Shown in pieces: positions 44,301 through 52,392 of a stretch of 64,000 bases of DNA. This DNA comes from CAWCDJ01 sp963778675. Its GTDB lineage: Bacteria; Acidobacteriota; Terriglobia; Bryobacterales; Bryobacteraceae. Made by a program: the position numbers and the translations under genes. The stretch covers positions 342,221 to 406,220 of the forward strand of contig CAVZVI010000007.1 in the NCBI GenBank assembly GCA_963778675.1, given 5' to 3'. Numbering within the stretch: the first letter of the stretch is position 1; every line of letters begins with the position of its first letter. The notes under the pieces were generated by a model. That model saw only the letters and a list, made by a program, of their open reading frames with translations. It made no database searches and had not been told where the DNA came from.

Positions 44301-44791
44301 CTGGACTGCGGCCCATCATCGCCATGGTGCACTACCCGGTGGTCGGCGGAAAGAAAGGCCACAAGATCGAGACGCCGCTTTCCGTGATGGTGCACAACAA
44401 CACCCCGTATCACGTGACGGTGGACGTGAAGGGCAATCATTTCGTCGCGTCGATCGAAGGCGAACAGGTCGAATCCTGGACCGACGACGCACCCGCTTCG
44501 GGGGCGGTCGGATTCTTCAGCGAGGCGGGAGAGGCGGCGCGGCTCTACTGGGCCAAGGTCTCGAAGAACCAGGATTGGCTCGGGCGCTTCTGCTCGTACC
44601 TGGCCGGGGACGACAACCGCCGTACCGCCGAACTGTGGAACCCGGCACTGCCGCCGGAAGCCCCGGCGCCGCCCGATCCGCGGCCGCACGATTTTGTTTT
44701 GACCGCATGCGAAGTATCACCCGAAGAGAACACAGCGCCCGCACGGGGCAAGATCGCAAAGAACTGGAGGATCCCAATATGGATTTCCTGA
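41344..44791 (+). CDS. Zinc-ribbon, multi-repeat, membrane-spanning protein with frameshift
   Basis: One gene read in two frames (41344 to about 42091, then frame +1 to 44791; about 1148 residues). Parts: (1) N-terminal short zinc-ribbon-like motif CLFCGKEIG ... EFCSSVHRKRY (C-C-C-H); (2) a Trp/Gly region; (3) four tandem Ala/Pro-rich repeats of about 103 residues with two AEAVERW-type motifs each; (4) a Pro/Ala-rich linker; (5) one membrane helix (AGKIAAGIMVAISLWFGARV, about 43841-43900); (6) a C-terminal beta domain (about 44050-44580) similar to LamG/DUF1080 folds (YRLEFYGQIEKKSMGWVVRA, GAVGFFSEAGEAARLYWAKV). A single extra G near 42091 breaks the frame; the protein patterns match exactly across the break. 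Function unknown. Confidence 0.72.
41950..43180 (+). repeat. Four tandem coding repeats of about 310 bp
   Basis: Units at about 41950-42277 (broken by the frameshift), 42278-42583, 42584-42895 and 42896-43180 encode about 102-104 residues each. Each carries a core of the type FRDPADAPPPPAETW followed by AAEPVERW and, at the unit end, AAEAVERW. The last unit has lost its second half motif. Confidence 0.75.
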
Positions 44792-46434
44792 GCGCAACCG
44801 AATCGGCCGTCAGCCCGTCGCTGCCGCCTGGAGTTACACCAATTACGGAGCTGAAGCAGCAGAAGCGGGTGAACCGCACGTTGTCGAAGGCCGTCTCGCT
44901 GCACCTGGAGGGCAAGCTCGAAAGCGCCGCCCGCCTGCTCAGTAAAGCCATCGAGTCGGGCGAGCGCGAGCCCGGAATATATACCGCGCTCGGCCACATC
45001 CAGTACGAGATGCGCGATTACGATGCCGCCTCGCAGACCTACGCGGCACTGGCGGAGTTGGAGCCGCTGCATCGCACCGCGCACTTCAACCTCGGCGTCT
45101 GCCACGGGCACCTGAAGAACTGGACGGCGGCGGCGGACTCGTTCCGCAATGCCAGCGACGCCGACCCGACGCGTGTAGACGCGCTGCTGGGGCTGGGACT
45201 CTCCCTGCTGCACATCGGGCGGCCCGCGGAGGCCCTCGAGCCGCTGGAGAAGTACCTGAGCCTGTTCCCCGAAAACGAGCAGGCTCTGTTCGGCCAGGCG
45301 GTGGTGTTCCAGCAGACCGGCAAACACGCCGAAGCCGTGGAGCAATACCGCCGCGTCCTGGCGCGGAATCCGCGGTGTGAAGAGGCGCTCTCGAACCTGG
45401 TGGCGATGTTCCTGGAGAAGAAGGACCCGGAATCGGTGCGCCGCTACGCCGAGATGCTGGTGGAACTGCAGCCGGAGTCCACGGTAGCGATGGAAGCCCT
45501 GGCCAGCCTGGCGTTTTCCGACGGCGACTACCTCAGCGCGGCGCGCTACTGCCGGAACCTCTCCGAGCAGGCGCCGGACCGCTACGAAAGCTGGTTCAAC
45601 CTGGGTGTGGCGTACCACAAGATGGGGAACCACCAGAAGGCCGCGCAGGCCTATCAGCAGGCCACAATCCTGAATCCGAACGCCGGGCAGGCTTACTTGA
45701 ATCTGGGGGTGGCGCACCAGGAACTGTCGGACCTGCCGGCGGCGCGCACCGCCTATGAGAAGGCGCTGGCGATCGAGCCCACCCAGGCGGATGTGATGTG
45801 GAACCTGGCGCTGGTGCTCGAGCAACTGGGTGAACGCTCGCGCGCCGAACAGTTGTACGCGAAAGTGCCTCAGGCAGCGCCTGAATGGTGCGACGCCTGC
45901 TTCCGGCTGGGCTACCTGCGCCTGCTCCAGGGCGATTACGCGGGCAGCGCCGAAGCCTTCCAGTTGTGCCTGGTGCAGAAGCCGGACTGGCCGGAGGCTC
46001 ACCTGAACGCGGGCATCGCGTACGCGCGGTCGGGCAATCCGGACGCGGCGCGGCGCTCCTTCCAGGAGACGCTCATGATCCGGCCCGACTCATCCGACGC
46101 CGTTCGCGGGCTGGCCGCACTGGCGCTCGAGCAGCAGGATTTCGAAGCGGCGTACGAGCTGCACAAGAAGCTCCTCGAGCTCGGCGAGAAGAGCCCCGAA
46201 CTTTACTACAACGCCGGGCTCATCTGCCAGAAGCGGGGACAGCCGGCGGACGCGGTAACCTTCTACCAGCAGGCCCTGAACGAAGATCCGCAGTTTGCCG
46301 AGGCGCTGCTCAACCTGGGCCACGCCCTGATGGCGATGGGGCAGGAGGAAGAGGCGCGGTCCTACTGGCGGAAAGCGATTCGCGAGAAGCCGGACCTGGC
46401 GCAGATGTACTTCGAGCCGCCGGCAACGCAATAG
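44779..46434 (+). CDS. TPR-repeat protein
   Basis: A 551-residue protein made almost entirely of tetratricopeptide repeats. About 13-14 consecutive 34-residue units run from about residue 45 to the end, for example GIYTALGHIQYEMRDYDAAS, AHFNLGVCHGHLKNWTAAAD and AYLNLGVAHQELSDLPAART, ending in EALLNLGHALMAMGQEEEAR. No signal peptide or membrane helix, so it is probably cytoplasmic. The start at ATG 44779 lies 13 bases before the end of the repeat-protein gene and has a GGAGG site inside it, so the two are translationally coupled. TPR proteins act as assembly scaffolds; the partner is likely the preceding membrane protein (inference from context). Confidence 0.88.
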   Translation: MDFLSATESAVSPSLPPGVTPITELKQQKRVNRTLSKAVSLHLEGKLESAARLLSKAIESGEREPGIYTALGHIQYEMRDYDAASQTYAALAELEPLHRTAHFNLGVCHGHLKNWTAAADSFRNASDADPTRVDALLGLGLSLLHIGRPAEALEPLEKYLSLFPENEQALFGQAVVFQQTGKHAEAVEQYRRVLARNPRCEEALSNLVAMFLEKKDPESVRRYAEMLVELQPESTVAMEALASLAFSDGDYLSAARYCRNLSEQAPDRYESWFNLGVAYHKMGNHQKAAQAYQQATILNPNAGQAYLNLGVAHQELSDLPAARTAYEKALAIEPTQADVMWNLALVLEQLGERSRAEQLYAKVPQAAPEWCDACFRLGYLRLLQGDYAGSAEAFQLCLVQKPDWPEAHLNAGIAYARSGNPDAARRSFQETLMIRPDSSDAVRGLAALALEQQDFEAAYELHKKLLELGEKSPELYYNAGLICQKRGQPADAVTFYQQALNEDPQFAEALLNLGHALMAMGQEEEARSYWRKAIREKPDLAQMYFEPPATQ

Positions 46435-46484
46435 AGGCTGACGGTCGGAACATTCGGACCTGAAAATCCGTCATCATATCTTTC

Positions 46485-46492
46485 AAGGAGGT
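46485..46492 (+). promoter_or_regulatory. Perfect ribosome-binding site of the second ABC permease
   Basis: AAGGAGGT lies 5 bases before the GTG start at 46498. It decides the start: the upstream TTG at 46495 is only 2 bases away and is unlikely to be used. Confidence 0.75.
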
Positions 46493-46497
46493 CATTG

Positions 46498-48909
46498 GTG
46501 CTCCCGAAAGATATTCGCTACGCCCTTCGTCTGTTCGCCAGGAATCCGGGCTACGTGGCCATGGCGGTGCTCGCGCTCGGCTTCGGCATCGGCGCAAACA
46601 GCTCGATGTTCAGCTTCGTGAACGTCTACCTGTTGCAGCCGCTGCCCACGGTCAAAGACGCCGGCCGCATCGTGATTCTGCAGTGCCAGAGGCGCGGCGA
46701 CTCTACGGGCGCTTCCTACCTCGACTTCACGGACTGGGAGAAACAGAGCCGCAGCTTTGAGGCGGTGACGGCAATTCAGGACGCAAACCCCATTGTGGTG
46801 GGTCTGGGCGAACCGGAGAGGGCTGCCGGAGCCCGCGTCTCGAGAGACTTCTTCCAGGTGTTCCCGGTGAGGCCGCCGCTTGGGCGGCTCTTCCTGGCGT
46901 CGGAATCGGCGCCGGGCGGCGAACCGGTCATGCTCATCAGCGACGGGTTCTGGCAGAGGAAGTTCGGCAGCGCGCGAGACGTAATCGGGCGCTCGCTTTC
47001 GCTCGACGGGATCAGCCACAAGATTGTAGGCGTGCTGCCCGCGGGGTTCCGGTTCTCCTGGCAGGATCGGGATTTCTTCGCGCCGCTGGGCACAGATGCC
47101 GCCGATACGCCGCGCGGCTACCGCTCCCTGAACGTGATGGCAAGGCTCAAGACCGGAGCCACCATCGCGGCCGCGCAGGCCGAAATGGACACGATCTCCG
47201 CGCGGCTGGCCGCGGCTTATCCGGAGAGCAATGCGACGCTGCGGGTGAGTGTGCGCGACCTTCTGCACACGATTGCCGACGGGCCGCGTGAATCCGTCAC
47301 GATCATGATGGGGGTCGTGGTGTTCGTGCTGCTGATCGCGTGCTCGAATGTCGCCAACCTGCAATTGGCGCGCGCCACGGGTAGGGCGAACGAGGTCGCC
47401 ATCCGGATCGCCATGGGCGCCGGCCGCGGGCGGATCATCCGTCAGTTGATCACCGAAAGCATGATGGTTGCGGCGGCGGGAGGTGCGCTGGGCGTGGGAT
47501 TGGGGTACGCAATGTGCAAGGGCTTGATGGCCGCAACGCCTCCCATGATTCACCCGTTCAACCAGAACTACCTCGACGGCAGGGTGCTCGCATTCACAGC
47601 CGCCATCTCGGTCCTCACCGGGCTCATTTCGGGCATCGCGCCGGCTTTCCAGGTTTCGCGCGTAGGGGTAAACGATACGCTGAAGGAAGGCGGCCGCGCC
47701 GGAGCCGCAGCGGGTTCGCGCGGCACGCTGCGGAGCGCGCTGGTGGTAGTGGAGGTTTCTCTCGCCATGATGCTGCTGCTCGCCGCAGGGTTGCTGATCA
47801 AGAGTTTCGGCAATTTGCAGCAGGCGAATCCGGGGTTCCGCGTCGAGAATCTGCTGACAGCCAATGTCTGGCTCCCCGATACGAAGTATCCGGAGCCGGA
47901 GCAGCGCTCGGCCTTCTTCCGCCAACTGGTGGAGCGTGCGAATTCGATGCCCGGCGTGGTGTCGGCCGCGGCCTCCACCGGCATTCCGCTCGCGGGCGGC
48001 GGAGGAGCGTCGAATTTCGTCATCGAAGGACAGCCCGCTGCGGCGGCCGGACACGAGGCCATCACGCGGACGCTCTCGGTCACGCCGGGCTATTTCCAGA
48101 CGATGGGGATGGCGCTGCGCCGGGGCCGCTACCTCACCGAACAGGACGACGAGAAGGCGCCGCGCGTCGTGATCGTCAACGAGCGAATCGCCCGCCAGTA
48201 CTTCGGAGGCACCGACCCGATCGGCAAGCGCGTCAAGTGGAGCCGCGAAGCACAGGGCGGCGCGCCATGGATGACGGTGGTCGGGGTGGCGGCGGATGTA
48301 CGGCCCTGGGGCCGGGCATCGCAGCCGGCACCGGAGATGTACGCGCCGTTCCGCCAGTCGCCCCGGCCGGCCAGTTGGCTGGTGATCAGGACGAAGAGCG
48401 CCGAGCCGGCCGGGGTCGCGCCGGCGCTGCGAGCCGAACTGCGCGGTCTCGACCGCGACCAGCCGCTGAGCAGCGTCGAGACGATGGAAATGCGAATGAG
48501 CGACTCGATGACGCTGCCGAAGATGATGACGTCGCTGATCTCGATCTTCGCAACGCTTTCGATGCTGCTGGCCGCCATGGGGATCTACGGCGTGGTTTCC
48601 TATTCGGTGGCGCAGCGCCGGCACGAGTTCGGAATCCGGATGGCGCTGGGCGCCGGGCCGCAGAGCGTCGTCCGGCTGGTGTTGAAGCGGGCGGTGTGGA
48701 TGATCCTGATCGGCGTGGGAATCGGAGTTCCGGGCGCGGCGGCGATGACCAAGGTGCTGCAATCGTTCCTGTTCGGAGTGGGCGCCCGCGACCCGCTGAC
48801 GTTCGTGCTGGTGCCGCTGGCACTGGCCGCGGTGGCGCTCATGGCCAGCCTGATTCCGGCGCGCCGCGCGACGCAGGTGGACCCGGTGGTGGCGCTGCGG
48901 TGCGAGTGA
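46498..48909 (+). CDS. Second orphan MacB/FtsX-type ABC permease (ADOP family)
   Basis: An 803-residue duplicated permease. N-terminal KDIRYALRLFARNPGYVAMA and LALGFGIGANSSMFSFVN are family hallmarks; the first FtsX unit ends with IACSNVANLQLARATGRANE, the second with HEFGIRMALGAGPQSVVRL and the C-terminal ARRATQVDPVVALRCE. Start GTG 46498 is chosen because of the AAGGAGGT site. No ATPase gene lies next to it. It follows the TPR gene after 63 bases and may belong to the same transcript as the repeat protein. Confidence 0.92.
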   Translation: MLPKDIRYALRLFARNPGYVAMAVLALGFGIGANSSMFSFVNVYLLQPLPTVKDAGRIVILQCQRRGDSTGASYLDFTDWEKQSRSFEAVTAIQDANPIVVGLGEPERAAGARVSRDFFQVFPVRPPLGRLFLASESAPGGEPVMLISDGFWQRKFGSARDVIGRSLSLDGISHKIVGVLPAGFRFSWQDRDFFAPLGTDAADTPRGYRSLNVMARLKTGATIAAAQAEMDTISARLAAAYPESNATLRVSVRDLLHTIADGPRESVTIMMGVVVFVLLIACSNVANLQLARATGRANEVAIRIAMGAGRGRIIRQLITESMMVAAAGGALGVGLGYAMCKGLMAATPPMIHPFNQNYLDGRVLAFTAAISVLTGLISGIAPAFQVSRVGVNDTLKEGGRAGAAAGSRGTLRSALVVVEVSLAMMLLLAAGLLIKSFGNLQQANPGFRVENLLTANVWLPDTKYPEPEQRSAFFRQLVERANSMPGVVSAAASTGIPLAGGGGASNFVIEGQPAAAAGHEAITRTLSVTPGYFQTMGMALRRGRYLTEQDDEKAPRVVIVNERIARQYFGGTDPIGKRVKWSREAQGGAPWMTVVGVAADVRPWGRASQPAPEMYAPFRQSPRPASWLVIRTKSAEPAGVAPALRAELRGLDRDQPLSSVETMEMRMSDSMTLPKMMTSLISIFATLSMLLAAMGIYGVVSYSVAQRRHEFGIRMALGAGPQSVVRLVLKRAVWMILIGVGIGVPGAAAMTKVLQSFLFGVGARDPLTFVLVPLALAAVALMASLIPARRATQVDPVVALRCE

Positions 48910-48913
48910 AAAC

Positions 48914-50077
48914 TCACGCCGCCTTGCGGCCCCGGATCGCCAGCGACGTCCAGGTGATGTAGAGCAGCGCGGCCATCGGGACCAGGAACGAGATCTGCAC
49001 GGAGCCGGACCGGTCCGCGACCAGGCCCATCAGCGGCGGAACGAAGGCGCCGCCTACAATCGCCATGATCATCAGGCCGGAGAGCGCGTTGGTGTGCTTC
49101 GGCATGGTGTCGATCACGATGGAGAAGATGAGCGGGAAGATGTTGGCGAAGCCCAGGCCGATGACGGCGAAGGCGGCCACCGCCGCCCATTGATTGGGGA
49201 CGAACAGGCCGGCGATTCCCAGCACCGAGACCACGCAGGTCACCAGGAAGAACTTCTTGGGCTGCATCCAGTTCAGGATCACGCCTCCCGAGAAGCGCCC
49301 GACGGTGAGGGCAAGGAAAAAGAGGCCGGTGCCGAGCAGCCCGATGCGGTTGATGTCGACGCCGTAGTGATCCTCGAGGAAAAGCGGGATCCCGGAGCTC
49401 ATCGATACCTCGGCGCCTACGTAGAGAAACAGCGCGAAGACCGTCATGGCGACGAAGCCGTTCTTCAGCAGCGAAAGCGAAGAGCCCAGGGTAGCCCGAT
49501 GGCCTTCGGGCTGCTGCTCTTTCACGCGCAGCGGCAGGACCGCCAGGAAAGTCACCAGCAGAGCGACGCTGTAGACGGGAAAGATTACGTTCCAGCCGGC
49601 CCCGAAGGCGCGCGCGGCGATCACCGGGATCAGCGGTCCGGAGAGCGAGCCGATGGCCTTCACGAACTGCGCCAGGGAGAGGTTGCGCGAGTATTTGCCC
49701 TCGGCGGAGACGTCCCGCATGATGGGGTTGCCGGCCACCTGGAGGATGGTAGCGCCGGCTCCCAGGGCGAGGATGGTGATCAGAAACACCGGGAACGTGG
49801 AGAGTCCCATCACCGCGGGAATCAGAATGCCGGCGAGCATAACGGCGAGGCCGAGCAGGAGGACGAATTTCTTGCCCTTTTCATCCTGCAGAACGCCGAC
49901 CGGCACGGAGAGAATGCCGAACATCAGAAAGCCCACGAAGGGGATCAGTTGGGCCACGAAATTCGACAGCCGGAACTGCTCCCGCGCCAGACCGACGAAC
50001 GGTCCGACGGCATCGGCGAAACCCATCGCCACAAACACGAGAAAGATCGGCAGCGCACTCGTCCGCGTCCGGTTCAT
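48914..50077 (-). CDS. FHS-type MFS sugar transporter
   Basis: A 387-residue, 12-helix transporter. The start FLVFVAMGFADAVGPFVGLA, the QVAGNPIMRDVSAEGKYSRN loop after helix 4 and the LGFANIFPLIFSIVIDTMPK stretch are typical of the fucose/glucose/galactose permease branch (FHS) that imports sugars with protons. Length is normal. It overlaps nothing; the ABC permease ends 4 bases away on the other strand. It is divergent from the GH92 gene (62 bases between the starts), which supports uptake of sugars released by that enzyme. Confidence 0.92.
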   Translation of the reverse strand: MNRTRTSALPIFLVFVAMGFADAVGPFVGLAREQFRLSNFVAQLIPFVGFLMFGILSVPVGVLQDEKGKKFVLLLGLAVMLAGILIPAVMGLSTFPVFLITILALGAGATILQVAGNPIMRDVSAEGKYSRNLSLAQFVKAIGSLSGPLIPVIAARAFGAGWNVIFPVYSVALLVTFLAVLPLRVKEQQPEGHRATLGSSLSLLKNGFVAMTVFALFLYVGAEVSMSSGIPLFLEDHYGVDINRIGLLGTGLFFLALTVGRFSGGVILNWMQPKKFFLVTCVVSVLGIAGLFVPNQWAAVAAFAVIGLGFANIFPLIFSIVIDTMPKHTNALSGLMIMAIVGGAFVPPLMGLVADRSGSVQISFLVPMAALLYITWTSLAIRGRKAA

Positions 50078-50139
50078 AGACCCAAAACTGTAGCACCAAT
50101 CGGCTCCGATTTCCGGTGATCTGTTAAGATTTGGGTTCG

Positions 50140-52392
50140 ATGCGAACGATTGCGCTTGTCGTCACGTCTTGTGTGCTAGCGGCGGCCGCGCCGCAGTCGA
50201 AAGACCCGGCCGACCAGGTGAACCCGCTCATCGGGACTGCCGGCGACGGTCAGACCTTCCCGGCCGCGGGGACGCCTTTCGGCATGACGCAATGGACGCC
50301 GCAGACGCGCGACGGCGAGGCCAAGTGCGTGGCGCCATACTACGAAAAGGACACCCGCATTCAGGGCTTCCGCGGCAGCCATTTTCCAAGCGGGTCGTGC
50401 ACGCAGGAGTACGGCAGCGTTACGGTGATGGCGCTCACGGGGCAGCTCAAACTGGGGGCGGCCGAGCGGGCATCCGGCTTTGAGCGCTCGAGCGAAAAGG
50501 CGCGGCCCTACCGCTACGACGTGACGCTGGACGATTCCGGGATCGAGGCATCGGTAGCTGCTTCCGCGCGAGCCGGGATTCTCCAGTTCCGGTTCTCGAA
50601 GGCAGGCCAGGGGTGGATTTTGGTGCAATCCAACTCGCGGCGCGGCGAAGGGCAGGTCCGGATCGACCCGCAGCGGCGCGAGATTTCGGGTTTCAACCCG
50701 GTACACCGGCTGTACGCAGGAGCGGGCAAGCCGGCGGGATTCAGTGGCTACTTCGTGGCCCGGTTCGATCGCCCGATCGGCGCCTTCGGCGTCTGGAGCG
50801 GCACCGAAAGACGCGACGGCGCCACCGATCAGGACGGCACACAGGGTGCGCCGGGCGCGTACATCGGCTTCACCGCCAAAGCGGGCACGACGGTGCGCGT
50901 GAAGGTCGGCACATCGTTTACGAGCATCGACGAAGCGCGCCGCAACCTGGACGCCGAGATTCCCGGCTGGGACCTGGAGCGGACCGCCGCCGAGGCGCGC
51001 CGGGCCTGGAACGCGGTGCTGTCGCGGATCGAAATCCGCGAGCCTTCGGCGGCGCGCCGGCGCGTCTTTTACACGGCCCTCTACCACGCGTACCTGACGC
51101 CGCGGATGCTCAGCGACGAATCCGGAACCTATCCGGGGTTTGCGGGCGAAGGCCGCACCGAAACCGCGCGCGGATTCACCTACTACTGCGATTTTTCGCT
51201 GTGGGACACGTTCCGATCCCTGCACCCGCTGATGACCATCATCGATCCGGGGCGCACGCGCGACATGGTGCAATCGCTGATCGCGAAAGGCATGGAGGGC
51301 GGGTGGCTGCCGATGTATCCAGCCTGGAACAGCTACACCCAGGAGATGATCGGGGATCACGCGACCGCGATGATCACGGACGCCTACATGAAGGGCATCC
51401 GCGATTTCGATGTTGCGGAGGCTTACCGGCTGATGCGGCGGAACGCCATGGACACGCCTGCGACGCGCGAGGAGTATGTGGACGGCCGCGGACGGCGCGC
51501 GCTCAACAGCTACCTGGAATACGGATTCATTCCGCTCGAAGACCCCGTGAACGAAGCCTTTCATCGCGGCGAGCAGGTCTCCCGGACGCTCGAATACGCG
51601 TACGACGATTACGCGCTTTCGCAGTTGGCCAAGGCCCTGGGCAAGACCGCCGACGAGAAACTGTTCCGGGCACGCGCCGGCAACTATCGCAACGTAATCG
51701 ACCCTGCGACCGGGTTCGCCAGGGGAAGACACACCGACGGGTCATGGGATGCGCCCTTCGACCCCGCCGGGCACTATCACTACATCACGGAAGGACTGCC
51801 GTTCCAATACACTTTCTTCGTGCCCCAGGACGTGGCGGGGCTGATCGGGTTGGAAGGCGGACGCGACGGTTTCATCCGGAAACTCGACCAGCTTTTCGAA
51901 GGCAATTACTATAATCACGGCAACGAGCCGAGCCATCACATTGCGTACCTGTACGATTACGCGGGCGCGCCGTGGAAGACGCAGGAGCACGTCCGCCGGA
52001 TCATGGACGAGCAGTATCTCGACCGGGCGGCGGGGATCGCCGGGAACGACGATTGCGGCCAGATGTCGGCATGGTACGTGATGAGCGCGCTGGGATTCTA
52101 TTCCGTATCGCCGGGGACGCCGGTCTACCAGATCGGAACGCCGCTGTTCGACGAGGCGGTGATTCATCCGCCGGGGGGCCGGTCGTTCCGGATCGAGGCG
52201 AACGGAGCGTCGGCCGGCAAACGGTATATCCAGGCGGCCGCATTGAACGGGAAGCCGATCACGCGGACGTGGATCTCGCACGACGAGATCGTGCAGGGCG
52301 GCACGCTGGTGTTTCAGATGGGAGCGCAGCCGAATCCGAAGTGGGGCAGCGCGCCGGAGGACGCGCCCCCATCGATGAGCACGAAGCCTTAG
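50140..52392 (+). CDS. GH92-family alpha-mannosidase
   Basis: A 750-residue secreted glycoside hydrolase of family 92, exo-acting alpha-mannosidases that are calcium dependent. ATG 50140 gives the signal peptide (RTIALVVTSCVLAAAAPQ); TTG 50131 is upstream. Hallmarks are VNPLIGTAGDGQTFPAAGTP, GFRGSHFPSGSCTQEYGSVT, YCDFSLWDTFRSLHPLMTI, EGGWLPMYPAWNSYTQEM and near the end GNDDCGQMSAWYVMSALGFY. It releases mannose from glycans in the periplasm or outside the cell. It starts the carbohydrate cluster and ends 4 bases inside the convergent esterase gene. Confidence 0.95.
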   Translation: MRTIALVVTSCVLAAAAPQSKDPADQVNPLIGTAGDGQTFPAAGTPFGMTQWTPQTRDGEAKCVAPYYEKDTRIQGFRGSHFPSGSCTQEYGSVTVMALTGQLKLGAAERASGFERSSEKARPYRYDVTLDDSGIEASVAASARAGILQFRFSKAGQGWILVQSNSRRGEGQVRIDPQRREISGFNPVHRLYAGAGKPAGFSGYFVARFDRPIGAFGVWSGTERRDGATDQDGTQGAPGAYIGFTAKAGTTVRVKVGTSFTSIDEARRNLDAEIPGWDLERTAAEARRAWNAVLSRIEIREPSAARRRVFYTALYHAYLTPRMLSDESGTYPGFAGEGRTETARGFTYYCDFSLWDTFRSLHPLMTIIDPGRTRDMVQSLIAKGMEGGWLPMYPAWNSYTQEMIGDHATAMITDAYMKGIRDFDVAEAYRLMRRNAMDTPATREEYVDGRGRRALNSYLEYGFIPLEDPVNEAFHRGEQVSRTLEYAYDDYALSQLAKALGKTADEKLFRARAGNYRNVIDPATGFARGRHTDGSWDAPFDPAGHYHYITEGLPFQYTFFVPQDVAGLIGLEGGRDGFIRKLDQLFEGNYYNHGNEPSHHIAYLYDYAGAPWKTQEHVRRIMDEQYLDRAAGIAGNDDCGQMSAWYVMSALGFYSVSPGTPVYQIGTPLFDEAVIHPPGGRSFRIEANGASAGKRYIQAAALNGKPITRTWISHDEIVQGGTLVFQMGAQPNPKWGSAPEDAPPSMSTKP

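Noticed and set aside
46439..46473. Terminator after the TPR gene
   Set aside because: TGACGG/CCGTCA and a nested GGTC/GACC pairing exist, but they compete with each other and no T-run follows, and the ABC permease may be cotranscribed.
46492..48762. 756-codon antisense frame opposite the second ABC permease
   Set aside because: It mirrors the codon structure of the sense gene, has no ribosome site and encodes a low-complexity His/Arg/Gln-rich product.
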